Part shown: piece after piece, positions 18,143 to 26,979 of the stretch
Position numbering within the stretch: position 1 is the first letter of the stretch
Layout: every line of letters begins with the position of its first letter
NCBI GenBank assembly: GCA_963741845.1
Contig: CAVUJV010000024.1
Span: forward strand, 186,001 to 250,000
From: Roseiarcus sp963741845
GTDB taxonomy: Bacteria; Pseudomonadota; Alphaproteobacteria; Rhizobiales; Beijerinckiaceae
Reading direction: 5' to 3'
DNA length: 64,000 bases
Notes under the pieces: model-generated
Seen by the model: the letters and a program-made list of their open reading frames with translations, nothing else
What the model was told of the DNA's origin: nothing
Database searches by the model: none
Program-made: the position numbers and the translations under genes

Positions 18143-19615
18143 TCACGCCTTCATGGCGGCCCGGAGCGTCGGTTCCGCGGGGAGTCCCCGCGCCGGTTGG
18201 CCCCGAAAGAGCGAGCGGATGCTGTCGAGCAAGCCGCGCCCCGACGGCGCATCGACGAGACAGGCCAGATAATCGTTCGCCCAGCGCGCGATGTCGTGCT
18301 TCATGAGATGCGCGAGCATTGGCGCGTGCCGCTCGCGCCGCTCCGCGAGCGGCATTTCGAGCGCGCGCTTGAGCGCGTTCGCCACAGCATCGGTCTCGTG
18401 AGGATTGAAGATCAGCGCACGGTCGAGCTCCTTGGCCGCGCCCGCGAATTGCGAAAGCAGGAGCACGCCGGGATTGTCGGAATCCTGAGCGGCGAGAAAT
18501 TCCTTCGCGACCAGATTCATGCCGTCTCGCAAGGGCGTGACCATGGCGACGTCGGCCGCGCCATAGAGGCCGGCGAGAACCGTTCGTGAGTAGGAGCGAT
18601 TGACATAGCGGATCGGCGTCCAGGCGGCGTCCGCGAAACGTCCGTTGACCTTTCCGATGAGCCCGGTGACCTCGCCCTCGATATCGCCATACTGCTTGAT
18701 GTCGGCTCGACTCTTCGGCGTGAGCTGAAGCAGCGTGACCCGCCCGTGCCACTCCGGGTTGTTCTCCAGGAATCGCTCGAATCCCTTGATTCGCTCGGGG
18801 ATGCCCTTGGAATAGTCGAGCCGGTCGACGCCGAGCACGAGCTTGCTTCCGCCGAGACTCTCGCGGACGAGCGAAACCAGCGTGGATCGGCCCGAGGTCC
18901 GGGCCAGGCGCTTGTAGGCTTTCGTCTCGATGCTGACCGGAAAGGCGCCGAGCCGCACGAAACGCCCGTCGATCTCATAGCCGCCGCGCGCCCTCGTCGC
19001 GCCGAGGCGTTCGAGGAAGTGCGCGTAATTGTCCCGATCGTTCTCGGTCTGGAAGCCGACCAGGTCGCAATAGGTGAGGCCGTCGAAAATCTCGCGATGA
19101 AGCGGCAGCGTCTGCAGGATGTCCGGCGGCGCGCAGGGCGTATGCAGGAAGAAGCCGATCTTGTTGCGATGGCCGCGCGTGCGCAATTCGCGCGCGAGGA
19201 GCATCAGGTGATAGTCGTGAATCCACACGACGTCTTCGTCCGTGAGAATGCGCGTCAGCTGGTCGGCGAACATGCGGTTGACGCGCATGTAGCCGCTTGC
19301 GTCCGCCCGGGAATATTCCTGCAGGTCGACGCGATAGTGCAGCACCGGCCAGAGCACGCTGTTGGCGAGGCCGTTGTAATATTCCTGAATGTCGTTCTTC
19401 GAGAGGTCGATGAGCACATAGGTGATCTTGTTGACCTCAACTGTGCGCGGCTCCGTCGCGGGCTCGTCGGTCACCTTGCCGCTCCACCCGAACCAGACGC
19501 CGTTGCGGTTCTTGAGGGCGGCCTTCACCGCCACCACCATGCCGCCGGCGAGCGGCGTGCGCGGAGAATCCGGCACCGCCACCCTGTTCGATACGATGAT
19601 CAGCCGCGCGCCCAT
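18143..19615 (-). CDS. otsA: alpha,alpha-trehalose-phosphate synthase (UDP-forming)
   Basis: This 490-residue GT20 enzyme joins UDP-glucose and glucose 6-phosphate to trehalose 6-phosphate. The N-terminus LIIVSNRVAVPDSPRTPLAG and GGMVVAVKAAL bind substrate. WIHDYHLMLLARELR, LGVDRLDYSKGIPERI and TPLRDGMNLVAKEFLAAQ are the other family hallmarks. The ATG at 19615 gives a normal N-terminus and overlaps the end of the GH15 gene by 16 bases. It is the last gene of an otsB-GH15-otsA operon that makes the osmolyte and stress protectant trehalose in the cytoplasm. Confidence 0.95.
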   Translation of the reverse strand: MGARLIIVSNRVAVPDSPRTPLAGGMVVAVKAALKNRNGVWFGWSGKVTDEPATEPRTVEVNKITYVLIDLSKNDIQEYYNGLANSVLWPVLHYRVDLQEYSRADASGYMRVNRMFADQLTRILTDEDVVWIHDYHLMLLARELRTRGHRNKIGFFLHTPCAPPDILQTLPLHREIFDGLTYCDLVGFQTENDRDNYAHFLERLGATRARGGYEIDGRFVRLGAFPVSIETKAYKRLARTSGRSTLVSLVRESLGGSKLVLGVDRLDYSKGIPERIKGFERFLENNPEWHGRVTLLQLTPKSRADIKQYGDIEGEVTGLIGKVNGRFADAAWTPIRYVNRSYSRTVLAGLYGAADVAMVTPLRDGMNLVAKEFLAAQDSDNPGVLLLSQFAGAAKELDRALIFNPHETDAVANALKRALEMPLAERRERHAPMLAHLMKHDIARWANDYLACLVDAPSGRGLLDSIRSLFRGQPARGLPAEPTLRAAMKA

Positions 19616-21408
19616 GCGTTCTCCCAGCTCGCTGACAGGCGGGTCGCCGTGTTGATGACGCCCGCCATGGAATACGTTTGCGGAAGATTGCCCCAGAGCT
19701 CCCCGGTCTCGGGATGAATGTCCTCCGAAAGCAGGCCGTATGCGTTGCGGCTCGCGAGGATGGATTCGAACATCTCGCGTGCTTCGGCCGTCCGGCCGAT
19801 GTGGTGCAGTGCGTCCATATACCAGAAATTGCAGGCGAGGAAGGCCGTCTCCGGCTCGCCGAAATCGTCCGGCGCAACATAGCGCATGATTCGGCCCTTG
19901 CGCATGAGATCGCGTCCGATCGCCTCGCATGTCTTGACGAAGCGCTCGTCCTTGGGCGGCAGGAGGCCAAGCTCGGAGACGAGGAGGACGCTGGCGTCGA
20001 GCGCGGGCGCGCCAAAGGCGCCCGTGAGCGCTCCCTGTTTTTCGTCCCAGGCCTCCGCGAGAATACGCTGTCGCAGGTCTTCGGCGAGTTTACGCCAGTA
20101 TTTGACGCGGTCTGCGATGCCGAGCCGGCGCGCGATGCCGCTCAGGCGATCGCAGGCCGCAAAGCAGAGCGTCGCCGAATAAGTATGGGCGCGGGCGATG
20201 CCGCGATATTCCCATAAGCCCGCGTCGGGCTCGAAAGCCACCGCAGCCGCGCGTTCGCCGAGCGTCTCGAGCAGATGGAAGAGCGACGCATCGCCCATTT
20301 TCGGCAGGCGCTCGTCGACGAACATCTGTGTCGCGGCGAGGACGACGCTGCCATAGACGTCGTTCTGAATCTGCTCGGCCGCCTGGTTGCCCACCCGCAC
20401 GGGACCATTGCCCAGAAACCCCTTGAGATCCGGAGCGATACGCTCTTCGAGCGGCGTGTTCGGCACGATGCCGTGCAGCGGCTGCCGGAGCTTGTCGAGA
20501 TCCGTCGCCACCGTCGTGACGTAATGGATGTAGGATTCCATGATCCGGGTCGCCCCGAGCCGGTTCAGCGCGTCCACGACGAAATAGGCGTCGCGAAGCC
20601 AGCAGAAACGATAGTCCCAGTTGCGCGACGTTCCCGGCGCCTCCGGGATCGACGTCGTATGCGCCGCCACGATCGCGCCCGTCTCGGCGAAGCTCGTGAG
20701 CTTGAGCGTAATGGCGGAGCGGATGACCGCCGACTGCCATTCGTAGGGCGTGGCGAGATTGCGCGACCAGTCCAGCCAATAGTCCCGGGTGCGATCGAGA
20801 AACTCCCGGCTCGTCGCGTCGATGGCGCTAAGAAACGGATCGTCGTGGCCGAAAATGAGCGTCATCGGCCGCGTGAGCGGAAAGGCGACTTCATTGACGA
20901 CATAGGAGAGCGGCGCGTCGCTCGTCAACCGCAGCACGTCAGGGTCGCCGACATAGCGGATGTGATTCGAGCCGACGATGATGTTCTCGGTCACCTTGCC
21001 ATAATTGTGCGTCGGACGAACGCGGATCGTCACGCGCGGCAGTCCGGCGATCGGCTCGATGCGACGCAGAATCTGCGGCGGCCGGTATTCGCGCTCGAAG
21101 CGCGCGAAGCAGGGCGCGAAGTCGGTGATGCGCACCTTTGCGCCTTGCGAATCGGTGAGAATTGTCTCGAGGATCGCGGTGTTGCGCACGTAGCGCGAGT
21201 GCGTCTCGGCAAGTCCCGACAGCACGACGTCGCAAAAGCCCTTCTCCTCGTCGCCGGCCAGAAGGCGCGAGAAGACAGGGTCGGAATCGAAATGCGGAAA
21301 GCACCACCAGACGATTCGGGCGCTGCTGTCGATAAAGGCCGCCGCGCAACTGTTGCCGATCAGCGCCAGATCGAGGTTCTGCCTGCGGGTCTGCTTTTCC
21401 TCGGTCAT
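19600..21408 (-). CDS. glycoside hydrolase family 15 protein (glucoamylase/trehalase-like)
   Basis: This 602-residue (alpha/alpha)6-barrel enzyme is of the bacterial GH15 type. The N-terminal beta domain includes CFPHFDSDPVFSRLLAG. The barrel starts with RNWDYRFCWLRDAYFVVDAL. The region LLSEDIHPETGELWGNLPQT carries the general base glutamate. No signal peptide is seen, so it is cytoplasmic. Some bacterial GH15 proteins of this shape are trehalases, so in this operon it may recycle trehalose or maltooligosaccharides. It overlaps otsB (ATGA) and otsA, giving tight coupling between synthesis and turnover. Confidence 0.9.
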   Translation of the reverse strand: MTEEKQTRRQNLDLALIGNSCAAAFIDSSARIVWWCFPHFDSDPVFSRLLAGDEEKGFCDVVLSGLAETHSRYVRNTAILETILTDSQGAKVRITDFAPCFARFEREYRPPQILRRIEPIAGLPRVTIRVRPTHNYGKVTENIIVGSNHIRYVGDPDVLRLTSDAPLSYVVNEVAFPLTRPMTLIFGHDDPFLSAIDATSREFLDRTRDYWLDWSRNLATPYEWQSAVIRSAITLKLTSFAETGAIVAAHTTSIPEAPGTSRNWDYRFCWLRDAYFVVDALNRLGATRIMESYIHYVTTVATDLDKLRQPLHGIVPNTPLEERIAPDLKGFLGNGPVRVGNQAAEQIQNDVYGSVVLAATQMFVDERLPKMGDASLFHLLETLGERAAAVAFEPDAGLWEYRGIARAHTYSATLCFAACDRLSGIARRLGIADRVKYWRKLAEDLRQRILAEAWDEKQGALTGAFGAPALDASVLLVSELGLLPPKDERFVKTCEAIGRDLMRKGRIMRYVAPDDFGEPETAFLACNFWYMDALHHIGRTAEAREMFESILASRNAYGLLSEDIHPETGELWGNLPQTYSMAGVINTATRLSASWENAWARG

Positions 21409-22178
21409 ACGGCCTCGCTCCCCGCGAAGCCGGAGAGCCAGTCGCGCACATCGCCGGGCTTTTCGAAGACGCCGACGGCTCCATTCAGAAGTTCCGCGAC
21501 CGAATAGCCGAAGCCGCCGACGGATGAGACCATCGCAAAGCCGCTCTCGTCTGTCTTGTCGTCGCCAAGAAAGACGGGCGTGCGTCCAGAGAAAACAGGC
21601 GTCGCCATGAACGCCTCGATCGCCCGTCCCTTGCTGGAACCGGGCCTCTTGAGGTCGAGCGCGAAATGGGCGTCCATGATCTCCACGGAACCGGCCGGTT
21701 GAGCAGCCACCACCTCCTCGATCGCTGCGCGCAGAGGCGCCTGGGACCACGGCGCCAGCCGGAAATGCACGGCATAGCTGAAGACCTTGTTTTCGGCGAT
21801 CGCCCCGGGAAATCTTTGTGTTACGCCCAGGATGTCCCTCCAGAGCGAGTCCGGCATTTCGACCGCATTCGCCAGCTTCGTTATCTCCCCGTAGGGATCG
21901 AACCGCATCTCCGCCCCGTGCACCCCGCTTGCGCGCAGCCTGAGAGGCGAGAACAGCCGATCGAGCTGTGCGAGCGGGCGCCCGCTGACAAGCGCCACGG
22001 CCCCGCCGAGCCTGCGCTCGGCGGCCGCGAGCGAGGGCACAAGGCCGGGGGGCGTGACGACCGCGTCCGGCCTCTGTGCAAAATCGAGAAGCGTGCCATC
22101 GACGTCAAGGAAAAGCGCCACGGCGCCCCGTCCAAGGGCGCCTATGGCCGGCGTCGCCAGGGGAAGAGGCGCGCTCAT
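21405..22178 (-). CDS. otsB: trehalose-phosphatase
   Basis: This 257-residue HAD-superfamily phosphatase converts trehalose 6-phosphate to trehalose. HAD motif I is LFLDVDGTLLDF, motif II is in VALVSGRPLAQL, and the C-terminal motif is VFLGDDKTDESGF. The cap region includes SGVHGAEMRFDPYG. The ATG at 22178 gives the expected N-terminus; a longer frame starting at 22205 adds an unlikely Gly/Pro-rich leader. It is the first gene of the operon and has an EcfG-like promoter 60 bases upstream. Confidence 0.94.
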   Translation of the reverse strand: MSAPLPLATPAIGALGRGAVALFLDVDGTLLDFAQRPDAVVTPPGLVPSLAAAERRLGGAVALVSGRPLAQLDRLFSPLRLRASGVHGAEMRFDPYGEITKLANAVEMPDSLWRDILGVTQRFPGAIAENKVFSYAVHFRLAPWSQAPLRAAIEEVVAAQPAGSVEIMDAHFALDLKRPGSSKGRAIEAFMATPVFSGRTPVFLGDDKTDESGFAMVSSVGGFGYSVAELLNGAVGVFEKPGDVRDWLSGFAGSEAV

Positions 22179-22237
22179 GCTTGTACCTGCCGGAGGCGCG
22201 CGCAATTTCGGCGCGCCCAGACACTCACGTTCTTTTG

Positions 22238-22263
22238 AACATCCATTCCCAAGTCCGCGTTCC
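22238..22263 (-). promoter_or_regulatory. EcfG (general stress sigma) type promoter for the trehalose operon
   Basis: Read on the minus strand, GGAAC (22263-22259) is followed after exactly 17 bases by TGTT (22241-22238). This is the spacing and near-consensus of alphaproteobacterial EcfG promoters (GGAAC-N16/17-CGTT). It lies 60 bases upstream of otsB. Trehalose synthesis genes are known EcfG targets in this group, so the match fits the context. Confidence 0.6.
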
Positions 22264-22285
22264 TTTATCCCGCTCCAGCAGGCGC

Positions 22286-22310
22286 AACGATTCCGAAGTC
22301 GAGAATCGTT
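22286..22310. repeat. inverted repeat AACGATTC / GAATCGTT
   Basis: A perfect 8-bp inverted repeat with a 9-base spacer (CGAAGTCGA), followed on the plus strand by TT. It sits between the divergent otsB and small hypothetical genes. It could be an operator or a small hairpin; there is no direct evidence for either. Confidence 0.35.
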
Positions 22311-22450
22311 TTGGGCGGAGGTTTGTTCCGTAATTCGGCGAGAATGCGTCAGAAGTTTGAGGGCAACGTCCGTCTAGAGTCCGGCGATTGGACGTCCTTT
22401 TCACGCTTACAGCCTTGACTTCGTTAGGTTCGCTCGGACACGGTTGCTCT

Positions 22451-22774
22451 ATGGCAGCCACCGGATCGCCGCACTTTCCGCAATCCCGCAACATCGACGT
22501 TGTTCCGGAGTTTCCGGATTCGCTTACCTTTATCGTCACGGTAGCCGAAGGCGCGGGCGAAAGCCGGCATCGCGTGACGCTGTCCGCGGACGACGCCGCG
22601 CGCTTCTCCGCTTACGCGCCTCATCGCATCGTGGAAGCGGCGATGATGTTTCTTCTCGATCGCGAGCCGAAAGAATCCATTCTCGGCGCGTTCGACATTG
22701 GCGTCATCCGAGGCTACTTTCCGGACTTCGACCGCGCTTTTCCTGACTATCTCGCCCGTATGGCCGACTCGTGA
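22451..22774 (+). CDS. hypothetical protein
   Basis: This 107-residue protein has no recognisable family. It is acidic and soluble, with a central two-strand-like stretch SLTFIVTVAEGAGESRHRVTL and a helical second half (AARFSAYAPHRIVEAAMMFL, SILGAFDIGVIRGYFPDF). The ATG at 22451 is preferred; an in-frame TTG at 22388 would add 21 residues. It ends 37 bases before the indolepyruvate oxidoreductase start, which has its own GGGAGGA ribosome-binding site. Codon composition matches the surroundings, so I take it as real. Confidence 0.65.
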   Translation: MAATGSPHFPQSRNIDVVPEFPDSLTFIVTVAEGAGESRHRVTLSADDAARFSAYAPHRIVEAAMMFLLDREPKESILGAFDIGVIRGYFPDFDRAFPDYLARMADS

Positions 22775-22811
22775 ATCGGCGCGTGCGAAAGCTGCGGCGG
22801 GAGGATCCTGA

Positions 22812-25800
22812 ATGACCGTTGCGCTTGCCCGGTCGACCGACACGCTCGAAGACCGCTGGACCGCGGACGAGGGCTGGCTTTACATGACAGGCATGCAGGC
22901 GCTGGTGCGCCTGCCGATCCAGCAGCGTTTGCGCGATGAAGCCGCGGGCCTCAATACCGGCGGCTACATTTCCGGCTATCGCGGGTCGCCGCTCGGGCGC
23001 TACGACATCGAACTCTGGCGGGCCGAGGCGCTTCTCAAGCGCCACAACATCGTCTTCCGCCCGGGCCTCAACGAGGACCTCGCGGCCACCGCGATCTGGG
23101 GCGCGCAGCAGCTCCCGAATTTTCCCGGCGCGACGGTCGATGGCGTGTTCGGCATCTGGTACGGCAAGGGCCCGGGCGTCGACCGCTCGGGCGACGCTTT
23201 GCGCCACGCGAATTTCGCCGGCGCATCGCCGAAAGGCGGCGCCATCGCGCTCGCGGGCGACGATCACGGCGCGAAATCTTCCACCGCCGCGAATTTTTCC
23301 GATCTGTCCTTCGTCGCGGTCGGAATGCCGGTGCTCTATCCGTCGAACACGCAGGAACTGCTCGACTACGGGCTGCACGGGATCGCGATGTCCCGCTATT
23401 CCGGCTGCTGGGTCGGCATGAAGATCGTGACCGACGTGGCGGAAGGCGGCGGCACGGTCTATGTCGCGCCCGATTCGCCTTCGATCGTCATGCCGGAAAG
23501 GTCCAGCCTGCCGGGCGGCCTGGGTCCGCGCGTCTTCGAAATGCCGATCCCGCAGGAGGAGCGGCTCTACGAGCACAAGCTCCCCGCAGCGCTCACTTAT
23601 GCGCGCGCCAATCGCCTGAACCGCATCGTGAGCAATCCGCCCGGCGCGCGCGTCGGGGTCGTGGCGGCCGGCAAGGCCTGGCAGGATCTCTTGCAGGCGC
23701 TTGGAAATCTTGGCGCTTCCGACAAGGGCGAAGGTCTCGGATCTCAGGCTGCTCAAGGTCGGCATGGTCTGGCCGCTCGATCCGTCGATCGTGCGCGAAT
23801 TCGCCGAAGGTCTCGACCTCATCGTCGTTGTCGAAGAGAAGCGCCCGCTGCTTGAGGACCAGATCCGCTCCATTCTCTATGGCGGGCGCAATCCTCCGCG
23901 CATCGTCGGGAAATTCCTCGAAGGCGGCGTTTTCGATCCCGATCACGGCGCCCGCGGCTTGCCGAATTTCGGCGAGGCATCGCCCGAAATGGTGGAGCAG
24001 CTGCTTATTCAGGCGCTGCGGCGCCATGACCCGGACCGCGCCCTCCCGTCGCCCCCGGCGCGGAACGCCGCCCGCAGCAATGTTCCGGCCCCGATGCGCA
24101 GCCCCGGCTTTTGCGCGGGCTGCCCTCACAACCGCTCGACGCGCGTGCCGGAGGGTAGCCGGGCTTTGGCCGGCATCGGCTGTCACTGGATGGCGGTGCT
24201 CGTCAATCCGCAACAGACCAACAGCGCATCCCACATGGGCGGCGAGGGCGTGATGTGGCTGGGCCAGCAGCCCTTCACCACGGAGGACCATGTCTTCGCC
24301 AATCTCGGCGACGGCACCTACGCTCATTCCGGTTCGCTCGCGATCCGGCAGGCCGTCGCGGCGAACGTGCCGATCACCTACAAGATCCTTTACAACGGCT
24401 TCGTCTCGATGACCGGCGGTCAGCCGATCGAAGGCGGCATGACTCCGACGCAGATCCTTTCCGAACTCGGCGCCGAGGGCGTGAAGAAGATGGCCCTCGT
24501 GGTCGACGACCCCGACCGCTATTTCGGCGTGCCTCTGCCGGCGGGCGTGACGCTTCGTCACCGCGACGACATGGACGCGGTCCAGCGCGAATTCCGAGAA
24601 TACAAGGGCGTCTCCGCGATCCTCTACGACCAGCCCTGCGCCACGGAACGGAGGCGCCTGCGCAAGCGCGGCAAATGGGCGGACCCCGCGATCCGCACAT
24701 TCATCAACGCGGATGTCTGCGAGGGCTGCGGCGATTGCGGGCGCGTGTCGAACTGCATGGCGATCGAGCCGCTCGAAACCGAGTTCGGCCGCAAGCGTCG
24801 CATCAATCAGTCGAGCTGCAACAAGGATTACACCTGCGTCGAGGGGTTCTGCCCGAGCTTCGTGACGGTGCACGGGGGAAGTCTGCGCAAACCCGAGCAG
24901 GCCGCGCCGCGCGCGCTGCCGCCGGTACCCGAGCCGAAACTTCCCGAGGTCGGCGCGCTCTACAATGTGCTGGTCGCAGGCATCGGCGGGGCAGGCGTCG
25001 TCACCATCAGCCAGACGCTTGCGGTCGCCGCCTATCTCGACGGCCTCCACAGCTCGAACCTCGACCTCACCGGCATGAGCCAGAAATACGGCGCCGTCAC
25101 CGCGCATGTTCGCCTCGCGCGCGACGCGGGGTCGCTGCATGCAACTCGCATCGCCTCCGGCGAAGCGGACGCGCTGATCGGCTGCGACCTCATCGTCGCC
25201 GCGGGCGACGAAGCCTTGTCCAAGCTGAAACCCGGCGCAGGCGCGATCATCTCCGCCGACGTGACGCCGACGGAACAGTTCGCGCGCAATCCGGACTGGA
25301 GCGTCGACGCCGAGGCGCTGATCGGCCGGCTGAAGCTCGCGCTCGGCGACGGCGCCTTTGTGCTCGACGCGCAGCGCCTCGCCAGGGACCTGCTCGGCGA
25401 TCCGATCGCCGCCAATATGTTCATGCTGGGCGCGGCCTGGCAGCGCGGCCTCGTCCCGATCAGCCGCGCTGCGATCGACCGCGCGATCGAGCTCAACGGC
25501 GTCGCGATCCCGGCCAACAAGCTCGCCTTCGAATGGGGGCGCCGCGCCGCGCACGACCTCGCCGCGATCGAAGCCCTGGTCGCCAAGGAGGATCCGCCGC
25601 TCATCGAAGCGCCGAACCTCGACGCGCTGATCGAGCGACGCGCGAAGCATCTTCTCGAATCGCGCGGCAAGGCCGACGAGGCGCGCTATCGCGCGCTGGT
25701 GTCGCGCGTGCGCGCCGCCGAGAAGGCGCAAAACCTCGGAGAGGCGATGACGAACGCTGTCGCGCGCTCCTATCATAAGCTCCTCGCGGTCAAGGACGAG

Positions 25801-26271
25801 TGGGAGGTCGCCCGCCTCTTTGCTGCGCCGGAATTCCAGCAGGCCCTGAATCGCGAATTCGAAGGCCCTTACAAGCTGCATTTCCATATCGGCGCCTGGC
25901 CCTTCGCGCGGCCCGATCCTCAAACGGGCGTGACGGGCAAGGGCGAGGCGGGCCCCTGGGTGATGAAGGCGTTCCGGGTCATGGCGAAGCTGCGCTTCCT
26001 GCGCGGAACGTGGCTCGATCCTTTCCGCAACAGCGACGAGCGCAAGCTCGAACGGAAACTCGTCGCGGAATACGAGAAGGACATCGAGAACGCGCTCGCT
26101 CGCCTGACGCCGGCGAACCACGCGGCTGCGGTTCGTCTCGCGAGCCTGCCCGAGACGATTCGCGGCTACGGCCGCGTCAAGGAAGCCAACGCCGCGAAAG
26201 CCGCGGCGGAGCGCACGAACATTCTGCGCGACTTCGACGCGCCGAAGCTGGCTATGGAGATGGCCGCGTGA
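22812..26271 (+). CDS. indolepyruvate ferredoxin oxidoreductase family protein (fused), frameshifted
   Basis: Joined length is about 1,153 residues, the size of fused 2-oxoacid:ferredoxin oxidoreductases of the indolepyruvate type, which decarboxylate aryl pyruvates to aryl-acetyl-CoA with thiamine diphosphate. The order is: pyrimidine-type domain with GLNTGGYISGYRGSPLGRYD; TPP-binding part with FCAGCPHNRSTRVPEGSR and NLGDGTYAHSGSLAIRQAVA; cysteine clusters CEGCGDCGRVSNC and CNKDYTCVEGFCP for Fe-S; gamma-type domain with VAGIGGAGVVTISQTLAVAA. The frames join near 23727, where one extra G in AAGGGCG explains the break. A GGGAGGA site precedes the ATG. The SDR gene follows with a GTGA overlap. 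Confidence 0.87.
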
Positions 26272-26972
26272 GTCTCGACGGCAAGACCATCGTCGTCACC
26301 GGCGGCTTCGGGGCGCTCGGACGCGTCGTGGCGGCGACGGCCGCGGCGCGCGGAGCTTCCGTTGCCGTGCTCGATCACCATCCCTCGCCGCCGGAGGGCG
26401 CTGTCGAGGAATGCGGCCCGAAGGCGGCATTCCTCGGCGGCCTCGACCTCTCGTCGGGCGAGGCCGCGAAGAAGGCGATGGCGGAGGTGAAAGAGAAATT
26501 CGGCCGCCTCGACGCATTGCTCAACATCGCGGGCGGCTTCGCGTGGCAGGTCGCCAGCGAGGGCGGCGCGGACGTGTGGGACAAGATGTTCGCCATGAAC
26601 CTCAAAACGGCGCTCAACGCTTCGCTCGCCGCGATCCCTCATCTCATCGAGTCCGGCGCTGGCCGCATCGTCAATGTCGGCGCCCTGGCCGCGCAGAAAG
26701 GCTCCGCCGGCATGGGGCCCTATGGCGCGAGCAAGGCCGCGGTGCATCGCCTGACCGAGGCGATGGCGGACGAACTCAAGCTCAAGGGCGTCACGGTCAA
26801 CGCCGTGCTGCCCTCGACGATCGACACGCCGGCCAACCGCGCCTCGATGCCGAAGGCGGATTTCAGCCGCTGGGTCCCGCCCGCCGACATCGCCGAGGCG
26901 ATGCTGTTTCTCGTCTCCGACGAATCGCGGGCGATCACCGGCGCGCTGATCCCCGTGACGGGCAAGACCTGA
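26268..26972 (+). CDS. SDR family oxidoreductase
   Basis: This 234-residue short-chain dehydrogenase has TGGFGALGRVVAATAAARG for nucleotide binding, NIAGGFAW, and the catalytic Ala/Tyr/Lys region MGPYGASKAAVHRL. The residue where classical SDRs have the catalytic Ser lies in GALAAQKGSAG, so the serine may be Ser in that loop or absent. The start is a GTG at 26268 overlapping the oxidoreductase stop (GTGA). It is convergent with the next gene across 7 bases. It probably acts with the upstream oxidoreductase on an aromatic keto acid or alcohol; this is inference. Confidence 0.85.
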   Translation: MSLDGKTIVVTGGFGALGRVVAATAAARGASVAVLDHHPSPPEGAVEECGPKAAFLGGLDLSSGEAAKKAMAEVKEKFGRLDALLNIAGGFAWQVASEGGADVWDKMFAMNLKTALNASLAAIPHLIESGAGRIVNVGALAAQKGSAGMGPYGASKAAVHRLTEAMADELKLKGVTVNAVLPSTIDTPANRASMPKADFSRWVPPADIAEAMLFLVSDESRAITGALIPVTGKT

Positions 26973-26979
26973 GGACGCG

